NCBI GenBank assembly: GCA_028564925.1
Contig: CM053026.1
Location: 135,422,031-135,486,030 of the forward strand
DNA: 64,000 bases
Direction: 5' to 3'
Source: Lithobates sylvaticus
Taxonomy: Eukaryota > Chordata > Amphibia > Anura > Ranidae
In this document: piece by piece, positions 10,376 through 22,081 of the stretch
How positions within the stretch are numbered: the stretch's first letter is position 1
Layout of the letters: each line of letters opens with the position of its first letter
The notes under the pieces: generated by a model
Seen by the model: only the letters and a program-made list of their open reading frames with translations
Databases searched by the model: none
Told to the model about the DNA's origin: nothing
Position numbers and translations under genes: made by a program

Positions 10376-11811
10376 TGTAGCAAAGTCAGTCCAGTCTCAT
10401 GAGAACTTTCCAGGCCAAAGATAGCTGACATCCTTCTGTATGTGGTGTGTTATGAGGCATAATGGGTGCAAGGTGAACAAAGTTATTGGACGCCAGACAC
10501 TTATTGTATGTAAAAGAGGTTTTATTTCTCTTAACAGTCCTTTTTATATTTTTGGGGGAATGAGGGTTAGGGCCAGGACATCCTTAAGTAGTTGTAGATT
10601 CAATTGGTAGATTCTGAGACTTCAATAGGAGGACAGCCGTGCAGGGAAAGGCCCCAGCAAGTCGCCACATCTGCACATGCAGGAATGCTGTCTCCTATGG
10701 CTACAGTCTTTAACAGTTCCTAACTCAAACGTAAGAGTTCCTTCAGCTTCACTACAACTGCCTCTTGTAGTTCTTCAACACTGAGCTCCTGGTCTCTCAC
10801 TAGACCCTCTGATTCACTGGCTCTGAATCCCTTGAGCTCCAATCTTTGTGGCGGTATCTCCCTCAAGCGTCACCCCGTCACTTCCTTGCTGGGTCCCTAG
10901 CTTGGCACTCCAGATGCTTCACCCCTGCTGATCGGCTTGGTCTCTGGCTTGACACATAAGGCAGCTCTACAAGTGTCACCCCCGCTGGTTGGGTCCCTGA
11001 CTTGATCACCGCCTGAAGTTTCCCGATTCTCCACTGTGCCCATTCGGTGAGAATGTTGCTCCGGTACTTGCTCCAGTTACTCACTGTGGTCCCTGGTAAT
11101 AAGGTGGTTGTACCCTTTGTGGTGACAGCTTCCCTTCTACCTCCGACCACTGGGCGGTCACTTCTGGTTGGACTGCAAGCCGCAATCCCAACTCTGCACT
11201 GCTCTGCTTACTTCTGGATAGGCCCTTACACAGCCTAGCAGCCAGATGCCCCTGGGATAGACCCAATCTCCGGCCTAGCAGCCCGGGGTACATGACACAC
11301 GTCCACCCAGACAGCCGTCCAGGTGGCACAGAACATAGATCATCTGACTCCACCCGAATATATAGGTTCTCCCAACAGGCCAAAAAAAACCCTGCCCATT
11401 GGCTGAGATACCCCACATACCCATAACTTGACCTTGGGTTGCCCTTCTCATGTCTCGTACCACCAAGTACCTGGCCACCTAGGGATAGATGAGAAAAGTG
11501 CAACAAGGCCAAACTTAGGGAGAAATAAATAGATCTCTATTAACCACTTCATTACCGGCCCATAGTCATATGACGCCCACAAGGTGGATCTACCATCCTG
11601 GGTGGGCGTCATATGATGTCCTCGCATTCCCGGCCGCCTGGGGGGCGCGCGCGCACAGCTCCATGTCCTGTCAGTGCAGAGGAGACCGATCATCCGGTTA
11701 AGGAAGGGTGTTTAAAAGCCCTGTATTGAAGTGGTTAATCAACCAGGATAACTACTCCTGGCAAGTACCATTTTTGTGAGGAGCTCCCTACCTAAACTAC
11801 AGGGTGCTACA
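10376..11811 (-). repeat. Long terminal repeat of the minus-strand LTR retroelement
   Basis: Ends are TGTAGCA...TGCTACA, a seven-base inverted terminal pair as expected for an LTR. Minus-strand landmarks are a TATATAT box near 11358 and an AATAAA signal near 10525. The lysine-type primer site follows two bases beyond the 3' end. Subtracting the TTAA element at 11540-11738, the LTR is about 1.24 kb. It is a fossil; the matching LTR is not in view. Confidence 0.6.
11540..11738 (-). mobile_element. Short internal-deletion derivative of the TTAA family, inserted in the LTR
   Basis: TTAA lies at both ends, with outer sequence CCACTTCATTACCGG and CCTGTATTGAAGTGG. Both ends match, in reverse orientation, the ends of the copy at 27673-28660 (including the CATATGAC...CATATGA blocks near its right end). 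About 800 bp of interior are missing, so this is a deletion MITE of that subfamily. It interrupts the LTR, so it is younger than the LTR. Confidence 0.8.
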
Positions 11812-13387
11812 CATACATTGCACTTATACACAAATAATTGAGCTGCCCATAACATCCAGATGTCATCAGAAAAAAAAACAAAAAAAAATGTAGCTGTTGG
11901 TTGTTCTGGACAACTATTTTCCTTTGATTTAGGCACCAGTCACATATGGGTTATTTGGAATTTAGTTCTGCTAATTCAGTTCTGCTCAAGATTCCAAATT
12001 GCGGCAAAATACGCAACACATTTGGGTGCCACACATCTTGAATGGCACCCTAAATGCTGAGCAATTATGCAGTGAGTCACGACAAAACACAAGTGTAAAA
12101 TCGCATTTGGCTCAGGGCAAGAATTTGGTCCCTGGGCTTAACCTCACTTTTGGCTCTACAGTCGGGCACTGCCTTATTTTTTTCGTATATGACCAAGCTA
12201 TAACCATGAATTTCTCTAAAACTTGCTATACACAGATACAATTTTAACCATTTCCTACAAAATCCTCAGAAATGTAATCCATGGGTGTATGGCTAGCTTA
12301 AGACTCAAGACTGATGGATTTTTTAATTTTGTCCTGGTTAACTGACATTAAATAATGATGTGGACTTCACAACATGCGATTTAATTTTGGCCACAATAGC
12401 ACTTTATTTACAACAGTTAACAATTTAATATATAACCTTAAGCAAGTGCCATACCAACATAAAAAACATAACAATTTTTGTCAAGTACTTCCATGAGGGG
12501 GTCTTTTGGTGTTCATTAGCCTAAAGGTTTGAAAAAGATCTAACGCTTTCTATTACCAATTACCAAACTTAGTATCTCTTACTTCCGCCAAGTGACTGAG
12601 GATCCTGTAGTAAATCATCAACAACAAGCAAAAGGAAGCTCCATAGTACCATATGGGCCACGTTTTGTACCATTCCCACCTCCACAGACCGCCAAAGACC
12701 TCCTAACCTCTCACGCATTTGTGACTTCACACTGCCATTCAATTTTATTTCTGTTACGTTAAAAACAATTTGTGGGTAGGCTCATTTATCCCTCTTTCAA
12801 CCCTTCTGAAGTGACCTACCAGCAGCCCATTGTCACTACATCTGTGTCTTTTCCTTGCCATCTGAACATCATCTGCTTATCAGGTACAAACCTCATTAAC
12901 CTTTTCTTGGCCTACTTTTGCATCATGTAGCCTCTTGTATTTCTTTTGATATTCCTGTAACTGTTGCATGTTGTATGTTATAAAATTATTCTATAAAAAT
13001 AGATATTTACGATTGGTTTCATGCCATAAACCCTTTCCCCTGTAACCACAGCCTGTAGTGTTTTTTTCCTTAAATAGCAGAAGAGTAAACGCACTGTTGA
13101 AAGGAATGCTATTTTACTGCAGATATTCAGCTTTTGTTCTTGGCCTATGCTTTTAATTTTGTTTAAAGACAATGTGCAACGTGATGGTCTTTAATGTGGT
13201 TTGGCAAGATGCAATAAATGGATATTACATAACTGAAAAACATAGTGTGTGCAACAAATAGGAATAGTAATTTTTAAAATGTATTTCTTAACATAAGATG
13301 TTAATGTTTTTAATACATTAATAATTTTAATTGCAGAGTTAAACAAATGACTAAAATGGTGCAACGAATGTGTGCTCTATGAAAACT
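11812..13387. other. No assignable feature
   Basis: AT-rich sequence with no transposase, RT or terminal-repeat landmarks that I can recognise. Possible acceptor sites near 13078 and 13336 have no good partner donors with an open frame. Confidence 0.35.
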
Positions 13388-13868
13388 TGTATTTAGAATG
13401 TATATAAACCCAAGACAAATAATGTAATATATTATAGCTTTCCAGTCTCGAGGTGTAATGGTTGTATTAGTTTTATGTTTTTAGGCATTCTTTCCTTAAT
13501 TTTACCTGATTATCCTGCCAGGAAAGCACTTCCTGTCCTAGGGTGATGGCCCTTACTCAATGAACTTATGTTGTCACTCTACACTGCTCTACTGATTTGG
13601 ATTACAAACATCTCCTCCTCTCCAATAAATGGGAAGGGGAGGTGGTGGGGGTGGTGGTAGGGGTTTGCAGCTCAGAGTAGATGGCTGAGAAAGCTAATAA
13701 AAATTTTTGAGATTTTCAGTTTAGTGAACAGGAAATTACAAATATAATGGATTATTATCAGAATCAATAGGTATTTGCAACAAATGTACTTGTGCCTGAA
13801 AAAAAGAAACAAAATGCAGCCACGACATCTAAGCAATACAATTTAATTGGGTTTATAAATACTTTAAG
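13388..13868. mobile_element. Inverted-repeat MITE (~480 bp)
   Basis: The left part (TATATAAACCCAAGACAAAT..., TAATATATTATAGC, ending in an AGCATTCTTTCC-type block) is the imperfect reverse complement of the right part (GGAATGCAGCC-like block, ACGACATCTAAGC, AATTGGGTTTATAAATAC). The middle holds a purine-rich GGTGGTGGGGGTGG run. No coding capacity. Boundaries are approximate. Confidence 0.55.
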
Positions 13869-14380
13869 GATTCATATACACTGCTGATTAGGACTGTACA
13901 CCACCAATAATCAGCATATTTCTGCAGCAGGGAACACAGGTGTTCGCAATCAGCAACAGTCAGAAAAGCCTATAAAATCAGTGATAGGCCGACAAGCACT
14001 GTGGCTGTCCACCGTCATAGAGCGGATACATGCAATTAGAGACAGATTACCAGTCCTAGACCCAAACTGAGTGCATGGCCGCTCATCTGTCTCTAACCGC
14101 ATGGAACTGTTCAATATTCTATGGGAAAAGTCACCATCATTATTTAGTATAGGCTTCCTGGATGTGGCTGATCACAAAAACCTTCCCACCACAGAAATAC
14201 ATTGATTATTGACATTTTATGGCATTATTGACCATGCAAATGGGGCCTAAGGAGACTCTGACACTTATCCATTCATTGACAACGTGACAGAGGGGTTTAT
14301 TTACTTAAACTGGAGAGTGTAAAATCTGGTCCAGTTCTGTTTAGAAACCAATCTTATTTTTTGTTGTCAAAGCTTAAGGC
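13869..14380. other. No assignable gene; one small stem-loop
   Basis: CATGCAATTAGAGACAGA (about 14030) and TCTGTCTCTAACCGCATG (about 14086) can pair around a ~40-base loop. Nothing else recognised. Confidence 0.35.
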
Positions 14381-14645
14381 CGGCTTCACACTGGGGCGGT
14401 GCGAGCGGCGACGGTAAAGCAGCGCTATATTTAGCAATGCTTTACCGTCGTTTTAGCCGCGGTATGCGGCCGCTAGCGGGCTGGTTTTAACCCCTGCTAG
14501 CGGCCGAAAAAGGGTTAAAACCCCCCGCAAAGTGCCGCTGCAGCGGCGCTTTGCCGGCGGTATCCCCGCGGTGTCCCATTGATTTCAATGGGTAGGAGCG
14601 GTATAGGAGCGGTGAATACACCGCTCCTCCACCGCTCCAAATATG
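14381..14645. mobile_element. Truncated GC-rich MITE
   Basis: The sequence begins GGCCGGCTTCACACTGG and is rich in self-complementary GC blocks: GGTAAAGCAGCGC with GCTTTACCGTCG, GGCCGCTAGCGGG with CCCGCTAGCGGCC-like, and GGAGCGGTG with CACCGCTCC. It stops abruptly at a junction with the hAT half at 14646. The start resembles other frog-type MITE ends in this window (GGTTCACACT at 50100). Family assignment is uncertain. Confidence 0.55.
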
Positions 14646-14767
14646 CTGCTGTATGTCTCAGAGCAGGTGGAGAGTGAAATTGCATGGGGGGGGGGGGGGG
14701 GGGGGGGGGGGGGCGGGGGCCAAGGAATTCTTTGCCCAGGGTCCAATCACTATTAAAGACGGCCCTG
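14646..14767 (+). mobile_element. 3' half of a hAT MITE containing a 28-base G run
   Basis: This is the same sequence as the right end of the intact element at 20765-21407: TATGTCTCAGAGCAGGTGG, then CCAGGGTCCAATCA, ending GACGGCCCTG. The left half is missing. A run of 28 consecutive G occupies 14686-14713 where the sister copy has only GGGGGGCGCCCC, so the homopolymer expanded after the copies separated or reflects sequencing uncertainty. Confidence 0.75.
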
Positions 14768-14770
14768 TCT

Positions 14771-15636
14771 TTAACCACTTGCCGATCAGCTCACATACAT
14801 TTACTGCAGCAGGTCAGCTCTCCTGCGCAAACCGAACGGTCTGTGTAAGGAGGATAGCAGGCGCACACGCTCTGCGGGAGAGTGCACACGGACTCCATGT
14901 CCCATGATCGCTGTGTACAGAGGCAGAACGGGAACTGCCTATGTAAACAAGGCGATTCCCCATTCTGCCTAATGACACTTCAGAGATCTTCTCTTCACAG
15001 TGATCGGGAACAGTGATCTCTGTCATGTCCCTGGCAGCCCATCCCCCCTATAGTTAGAACACACCCAGGGAACACACTTAACCTCTTCCCTGCCAGTGTC
15101 ATTTATACATTGATCAGTGCATTTTTATAGCACTGATTAATGTAATAATATCACTGGTCCCTAAAAAGTGTCATTTGGGATCAGATTTGTCCACCACAAT
15201 GTCGCAGTCCCGCTAAAAATCGCAGACCACCGCCATTACCAGTAAAAACATAAAAAAAGTCCCTAAATCTGTCCCATAGTTTGTAGACATGATAACTTTT
15301 GTGCAAACCAATCAATATACGCCTATTGCAATTTTTTTTACCATAAATATGTAGAAGAATATATATCAGCTTAAACTGATTAATACATTTGTTTTTTTAT
15401 ATATTTTTTGGGGATAGGTATTATAGCAGAAAGTAAAAAAAAAAGCTTTTTTTCAAAATTTCAGGCCTTTTTATGTTTATAGCGCAAAAAATAAAAACCG
15501 CAGAGGTGATCAAAAGAAAGCTCTATTTATGGGTAAAAAAGGACGTCAATTTTGCACGACCGCGCAATTGTCAGTTAAAAATGCCAGCAAAAAATGGCCT
15601 GGTCAGTAATTATCCTTCCTGGGCTGAAGTGGTTAA
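14771..15636 (-). mobile_element. TTAA-flanked transposon, copy D
   Basis: TTAA at 14771-14774 and 15633-15636. In this orientation it starts CCACTTGCCGATC and ends GGCTGAAGTGG. It shares the family blocks ATGTAGAAGAATA, ATTTTTTGGGGATA and AGAAAGCTCTATTT. The hairpin region at 14921-14970 pairs AGGCAGAA with TTCTGCCT and has an ATGTAAACA loop. It is more diverged than copies A and B. Confidence 0.82.
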
Positions 15637-16289
15637 ACTTACACACCGATCCAATAATAACTGTAAGTGCTCACTTTGGTGTTGTTATTTTCCTTTGCCG
15701 TGTTTTTCCTGTTGACCCTCTTTTGAATTATTGCATTCTGTCCAGTCTTTACTTGTATCTTTTCCCTCTGTGTGCTCGGCCTCATTTCTACTGTATTTTT
15801 TTGTGAGTCCCTCCTGTTTCTGCTATCTCCTCTTTCTGTACCTTTTCATGTTCTGAAAGCCCTCCTATTGACATTGTCACTCTCTGTGAAAACCTCCTCT
15901 TTTTACTGTTTCTCCATTTAACCTCTCTTTACTTGTGGATTACCAGTTGGGTAAAGCAACATTCAAACCATGCAAGATAGAGGTAGATTAAACAGGTGAT
16001 AAATATGGTTTGCCGGACTGATAGAATTCCAGTTTTCTCTAGTGATATAGAAGACACCTATTGGCTTTTCACCTTGATCAGATGCAATAGGGGAACATGA
16101 AGGTAATTTTTGTGTTGCCTTGCACTGTTTGTCCCTTTGGGACTGTAGATAGTAAAAAGATTTGGATCAAGTAATGTATTCAACATGTTGCAGAATATTA
16201 GATCATACAAGACAGCAGATACACAAGACCACAACTGGTGTTATAGTTTTGCACAGATTCCGCAGATGGCATCGCCCATTGGCTTTTTA
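15637..16289. other. No assignable feature
   Basis: Pyrimidine-rich then mixed sequence. A splice-like pair at about 16034-16102 was examined and has stops in every frame. Confidence 0.35.
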
Positions 16290-17850
16290 GGTTTTTATGT
16301 TTTTTTTAAATTTCAGGAGCAGTGATTTTAATGATGCTTAAAGTGAAACAATAAAAATTAAAAATTCCTTTAAATATCGTGACTGGGGGGTCCCCTCAGT
16401 CTGCCTGTAAAGTAGCGCATCTGGCTGATGTGTGGAACACTGCCACAGCAAAATTACATTTCTAAAGGAAAAAATGTAATTTAAAATTGCTTGCGACTGT
16501 AATGTATTGCCAGGTCCCGGCACAATAAATAGAAATCAATGAAAAAAACGGCATGTGCCCCTCCCCCCCAGTCCATACCAGACCCTTTGAGTCCGGTATG
16601 GACATTAAGGGGGACTCCACACCAAAATGAAAGAAAATTACGTCAGGAAAGGGGGGAGATGGGTGAGCGCCCCCCTCCTGAACCGTACCAGGCCACTTGC
16701 CCTCAACATGGAAAGGGGGATTTGGGGTCACCCCAAAAGCACCTTGTGTTGATGGGGACAAGGCCCTCATCCCCCCAACCCTTGCCCATTGATTGTGGGG
16801 ATCTGCGAGAGGGGGGCTTATCAAAATCTCTAAGCCCCCTTTAACAAGGGGGCTCCCAGATCCTGCCCCCCTATGTGAATGGGTATGGGGTACATCGTAC
16901 CCCAAAAGTAGTGAAATGTGACAAAAGACAATAGCCGGTTTTTGACAATTCCTTTATTGAGAATATATTCTTCTTCCCCCGCTTCTTCCTCCATCTTCCG
17001 CCGGTCTTCCTTCAATCTTCTTCATCTTCCTCTGGCTTCCTCTTCCCCCGCTTTGTCTTCCGGTCTTCTTTCTCCACCGCTGTTGCTTCTACTGAAGAAT
17101 CAAAAAATGAACCTCCCCCTATGTTGCGATGATGTCACCCCGAGACCCCGCCCCTTGTGACTTCACCGCCCGGGGCATGATGGGAATGTGATTTCACAAG
17201 GGGGCGTGGTCTATGGCTGATGTCATCTGTTTGCCACCTCCCATAGTTATATATGAAATGTGCGCTAGGAAAGCGGACAGATCGACTGGCCGCAGAGTCG
17301 GAGGAGGGTCAATTTTTTTCTTGTTCAGCGGGTTGGTGGCGGGAGCAGTGGCAAAGGAAGAAGAAGAAGACCGGAAGAAGAAGTTAGGGAAGAAGAAGCC
17401 GGAGGAAGACCGAAGGAAGAAGGAGAAAACAGGAGGAAGAAGCGGGAAACAAGAAGATATTTTTAATAAAGGAATTGTCAAAAACTGGCGATTGTCTTTT
17501 GTTACACTACACTTCTTTTTTGGTGAATGGGTAGGGTACAATGTACCCCATACTCATTCACATAGGGGGGCAGGATCTGGGGGCCACCTTGTTAAAGGGG
17601 GCTTCCTGATTCCGATAAGTTCCCCACCCGCAGACCCCGACAACCAATGGCCAGGGTTGTTGGGAAGAGGCTCTTGTCCCCATCAACACCCTCCCCATGA
17701 ATGAGGGCATGTGGCCTGGTATGGTTCAGGAAAGGGGCTCGCTTGTCCCCCCCTTTTCCTGACCTCCAGGATGCATGCTCAGATAAGGGTCTGGTATGGA
17801 TTTTGGGGAGGGGACCCCACGTTGTTTTTTTCCTTGGTTTTTGAATAGCC
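16290..17850. mobile_element. Palindromic foldback element, diverged copy
   Basis: The sequence 16540-17180 is the imperfect reverse complement of 17190-17830, with the centre near 17185 inside CCGCCCGGGGCATGATGGG. Arm landmarks are TCCATACCAGACCC, AACCGTACCAGGCCAC, CCCTTTAACAAGGGGG and GACAATTCCTTTATT with their complements. The outer left part (16290-16540) matches 46735-46900 of the large copy. Open frames across it are purine/pyrimidine-bias artefacts. Arm identity is clearly lower than at 46497, so it is older. Confidence 0.75.
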
Positions 17851-17994
17851 GGAATTTTGTAATTCCACACCACAATATTATTGAAAAATTACATATCATT
17901 GCATGCATTTGAAGAGTTAAAATTATGGAGTAAACAAAACTGATGTGCATTGGCTCATTATTCTGCTGAGTACAATGAATGTTTTCAGGAGGTG

Positions 17995-18075
17995 ATACCA
18001 TCAGTAGGATTCAAACCCATGGCTTGAACCTTTGAAGGTAGCAGGGCAATCTACTACGCTACAGAACTGAGCACA
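17995..18075 (-). repeat. tRNA-like SINE head with A and B boxes
   Basis: On the minus strand TAGCGTAGTAGAT (18049-18061) resembles an RNA polymerase III A box, and GGTTTGAATCC (18007-18017) matches the B box consensus. Spacing is about 35 bp, as in tRNA genes and tRNA-derived SINEs. The segment does not fold as a complete tRNA by eye. The SINE body would continue leftward on the minus strand to about 17870; its family and end were not established. Confidence 0.5.
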
Positions 18076-18214
18076 ATCATCCAAAGAAAATACAATTACT
18101 AATGTTTGATACAATAATGTTTTGCATTTGAGGCATTAATATTATGTCAGCAGTTGCCTTTTGTCAGCATATGCTGCTGATTAAGATGTAAGCTTTGTGG
18201 TTTTTATTTTCACA

Positions 18215-18530
18215 GTATATAGCTGGTTGCTAAGCAAGGGGCCGTAAAGCCGGCCGATGCGTCCTGAACAACCGATGAGTCCTCAGCTGTCAGCAGGGGG
18301 TTCCCCACTGACAGGTGAATGTAAAAAAAAAAAAAAAACTTACTGGTCAAAAAAAAAAACACAAAAAAAATGGTGTGAGGTTTCCCCCAGGTCCATACCA
18401 GGCTCTTATCTGAGCATGCAGCCTGGAGGACAGGAAAGGGGGGGGGTGAGCGAGTGCCCCCCCCCCCCACCTCCTGAACCATACCAGGCCACATGCCCTC
18501 AACATGGGGAGGGTGCTTTGGGGAATTTAT
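18215..18530 (+). repeat. Foldback-family fragment
   Basis: Contains GCTGGTTGCTAAGCA, GGTCCATACCAGGCTC, CTGAACCATACCAGGCCAC and CCTCAACATGGGGAGG, all landmarks of the foldback family. The same composite opening, GCTGGTTG(C/T)TAAGCA followed by CCCCACTGACAG, occurs at 56699, so these two copies share a subfamily. Truncated on the right. Confidence 0.65.
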
Positions 18531-19016
18531 CTCTTCTCAGACTTTTAAAGATATTTCAGTGTAGAAATCACTTTTTCACACAGTTTGAAGCCAGATTATC
18601 TTTAAACAATATACTGCGTATTTCAGTACCATTTAGGCAATTATATCAGGCTCTAAATTCATTTTTTGCACCAGTGCTATAGTGAATACTGTTTTAGCGC
18701 TAATTAGTGCAATTAACGCTAATTTGCTGTAATTAGCACTAATTAGCGTGCGACACTATAGTAAATGACCCCCATAGTCTTATGTTTAAAATGTTCTTGT
18801 TTTAAAATTTAGCACTGGTTTTCATTATTTATTATCTACCGGTATCACAATTGCACAGCTGCTTTATTTTGAATCTGTTGTTGACCTAGAGCGGATGTTT
18901 TCTGGTTTTATTTTTTGCTTATCACTGTACTTGTTGTAATTCTATTTTATGGAGGATGTAATATAAGAGATGAGGTACTGAAGAAATAGTCAGGCTTTGC
19001 CGACAGGTGTAGAAGA
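18531..19016. other. AT-rich; one short palindromic block
   Basis: 18690-18755 contains repeated and self-complementary GCTAATTAG / CTAATTAGC units followed by ACTATAGTAAATGACCCCC, possibly the end of a MITE. Nothing else assigned. Confidence 0.35.
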
Positions 19017-19321
19017 GCATACACCCATGTGAGGGACGTATTTGGTCGCATGGGGATGCACAGGTGTTCCAAGCATTCTCATGCATCTAATTCCATTCAT
19101 GTCAATTGGGAAGCAGTGGCTGCACAGACAAAGCCATTGCTCCTAATTTACCAGTCATGTGGGTGCATGGCCCCAAACGCAGACAGTGTGCATTTGGGTC
19201 AGTGCACCTGAACCTGCACTGCTGTAAAATTGGGAGCAGTGGGTGTGTCTGTGAAACCTCTGCGTCCCAATTGACATGTGACACCTGGTGTGCACTATAG
19301 TACGTCCATGTGAATGAGGAA
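19017..19321. mobile_element. Inverted-repeat MITE (~300 bp)
   Basis: The left end ACCCATGTGAGGGACGTA and right end TACGTCCATGTGAATGAG are inverted. Internal CCAATTGACATG, AACCTGCACTGC and related blocks are also mirrored. No coding capacity. Confidence 0.6.
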
Positions 19322-19361
19322 TTAAACTATGGCTTGCTGATGAAGCTGATTGCTGTTCACC

Positions 19362-20350
19362 TTAACCTCTTGCCGACTGCCGCATGAACATTTACATCGG
19401 CAGAATCATATGGACAGGCAAATGGGCATACAGGTACGTCCCTTTAAATTTGCCGCTGTGTGGTCACGCACGCGGGCGACCCTGACGCGAGCTCTGTGAG
19501 TGTGATTGTGGGTCCCGCGGACTCAATGTTTGCGGACCGCAATCGTCTCACGGAGAGGAAGAACGTGGAAATGCTGACGTAAACAAGCATTTCCCCGTTC
19601 TGCCTAGTGACAGGACACTGATCACAGCTCCCTGTGATCGGGTGCAGTTATCAGTGTTGTGTCACACGTAGCCCATCCCCGCCACAGTTAGAATCACTCC
19701 CTAGGACACACTTAACACCTGCAGCGCCGCCTAGTGGTTAACCCCTTCACTGCCAGTCACATTTACACAGTAATCAGTGCATTTTTAATCGCACTGGTCG
19801 ATGTATAAATGTGAATGGTCCCAAAATAGCGCCAAAAGTGTCCGATGTGTTTGCCATAATGTCATAGTCACGATAAAAATCACAGATCGCTGCCATTACT
19901 AATAAAACAAAATTATTAATAAAATTGCAATAAAACTATCCCCTATATTGTAGACACTATAACTTTTGCGCAAACCAATCAATAAAAGCCTATTGCAATT
20001 TTTTTGCTTACCAAAAATATGTAGAAGAATACGTATCCACCTAAACTTAGTAAAAAAAATTTTTTTTATATATTTTTTGGGGATATTTATTATAGCAAAA
20101 AGTTAAAAATATTGCTTTTTTTTCAAAATTTTCGCTCATTTTTTGTTTATAGCACAAAAAATAAAAACCGCAGAGGTGATCAAATACCACCAACAGAAAG
20201 CTCTATTTGTGTGGAAAAAAAGGACGTCAATTTTGTTTGGGAGCCACGTCGCACGATCGCACAATTGTTAGTTAAAGCGTTGCAGTGCCGAATCACAAAA
20301 AAATGCCCTGGTCTTTGGGCAGCCAAATGGTCCGTGGCTGAAGTGGTTAA
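19362..20350 (-). mobile_element. TTAA-flanked transposon, copy E
   Basis: TTAA at 19362-19365 and 20347-20350. Family blocks in reverse orientation are AACTTTTGCGCAAACCAATC, ATGTAGAAGAATACG, ATTTTTTGGGGATATTTATT and AGAAAGCTCTATTTGTG. The hairpin at 19561-19600 pairs GAACGTGGAAATGCT with AGCATTTCCCCGTTC (14 of 15) around ACGTAAACA. Confidence 0.88.
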
Positions 20351-20764
20351 AAAAGTCCTTTTTTTTATTTTGCAATGCAGTAAAACACTAGTGTATTGTT
20401 TGCTTTGATTTTGCATGTCAGCAGTTTAGATCAGTCTTTTCAACCAGGGTGCCTTCTGGGTTCTTCAGGGGTACCTTAGCAAAATGCCTAAAAATGGCCC
20501 CAAATTGTCCAAAATGTTTTTGGAAAAAGTGTCATATATAGAGAAACTGTGTTCTCCAGAAGACTTGCCACATTCTAGGCAAGGCAATGCCTATTCAGAG
20601 GTAAAATACATTTCTTGTGTTGTATGCACTGTCAGCATTTTTCAACCAGCATGTCAATTTTTTCCTGGGTGCCTTGGAAAAATGCCTGGAATATTGCCCC
20701 CAATTGCCCAAAAAAAAATGTCAACAAGCCAGTGGGTCAAGCCTGCTTCTTTGTTACACAAGGA

Positions 20765-21407
20765 CAGGGCCGTTTTTAAGGCAGGGCAAAAGGGGCAGCT
20801 TCCCTGGGTCCTGTCATTGTTGTGGGGCCCAAAGCAGCTGCCTCATACATGCCAACTATCCTGGTTTAAATTCCCTCATCCCTTTGGTTTTAGTCCCGTG
20901 ATGTGTCCCAATATCTCAGTGTGACATGCTGCCACTAATGCTGCTCAGCTCTGTCCTTTTGTTGTGTACAGATGACTCAACTGCAGACACTGTGTTTACA
21001 TGTAAATTACCGGCATTCATATGTAATTCATATATAAATAGTGGCGGCATTCATATGTAAATAGTGGCGGCCGGTGCATTTGTTTGTATATCACGCCCCC
21101 TGAGGTCATATCCACAGTAATCGCTAGAAGCAAATCAACAAGCAGAAATCATGTGCTGTAACATCTAGCAACTAATCAGTGAGCCGTAATGTGTGCTGTA
21201 ACTCTAGCAACCAGTCAGTGATCGGTAATGATACACTGTAACCTTTGGCAACCAATCACAATAGCTGCCTGATCTTATTCAGTAAACTGATTTAGAGTCT
21301 AGCTGCTATTTATTGTATGTCTCAGAGCAGGTGGAGAGTGAAACTGAATGGGGGGCGCCCCAAGAAAAGTTTTGCCCAGGGTCCAATCAATATTAAAGAC
21401 GGCCCTG
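20765..21407. mobile_element. hAT MITE with perfect 8-bp target duplication
   Basis: Inverted ends are CAGGGCCGTTTTTAA and TTAAAGACGGCCCTG. The perfect 8-bp duplication CACAAGGA lies at 20757-20764 and 21408-21415. Length 643 bp, no coding capacity. The right half matches 14646-14767, and the ends match 55844-56267. Confidence 0.92.
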
Positions 21408-21643
21408 CACAAGGATACAGGTTTTTATTAGACAGCATTACAACCTTGGGCACCATGCAGGTCCGCTGCCGGTGTCCTAACAACCAATGATGTCATAGAT
21501 TGATAAGGTGGATGTTGGATGTCTGAGGACTTCCTTGTTTGCCTCTCTCCATCAGCACTGGGGTCACGTTAGCCAAGTGAGGAAGAGAAAATGAGGGAAA
21601 AGAGAAACGCTGGAATACTAGTCAGTACCGATGTGCATTGTTA

Positions 21644-22067
21644 TGCCGCGTACACATGGTCGGAATTTCCGATAGGAAATGTTCGATGTGAGCTTGTTGT
21701 CGGAAAGTCCAACCCTGTGTATGCTCCATTTGACATTTGCTGTCGGAATTTAGGCCAACAAATGTTTGAGAGCAGGTTCTCAAATTTTCCCACAACAAAA
21801 CTTGTTGTCAGAAATTCTGAGCGTGTGTACACAAGTCTGACGCACAAAATTCCATGCATGCTCGGAATCAAGCAGAAGAGCCGCACTGGCTATTGAACTT
21901 AATTTTTCTCAGCTCGTTGTACGTCTTGTACGTCACCGCGTTCTTGATGTTCGGAATTTCCGACAACATTTGTGTGAGCGTGTGTATGCAAGACAAGTTT
22001 GAACCAATATCCTTCGGGTAAAAAATCCACGGTTTTGTTGTCGGAAAGTCCGATCGTGTACGGGGCA
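21644..22067. mobile_element. PIF/Harbinger-like MITE
   Basis: Ends TGCCGCGTACACATGGTC and GATCGTGTACGGGGCA are inverted. Flanking triplets are TTA and TAA. It shares internal GGAAATGTTCGATG and GGAATTTCCGACAA with 5739-6135. Length 424 bp, no coding capacity. Confidence 0.82.
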
Positions 22068-22081
22068 TAAGAATGAATCAC

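Noticed and set aside
16034-16102. Splice-like acceptor and donor pair
   Set aside because: All three frames contain stops.
18007-18061. Functional tRNA gene
   Set aside because: Box motifs are present but a full cloverleaf is not apparent, so a SINE head is the better reading.
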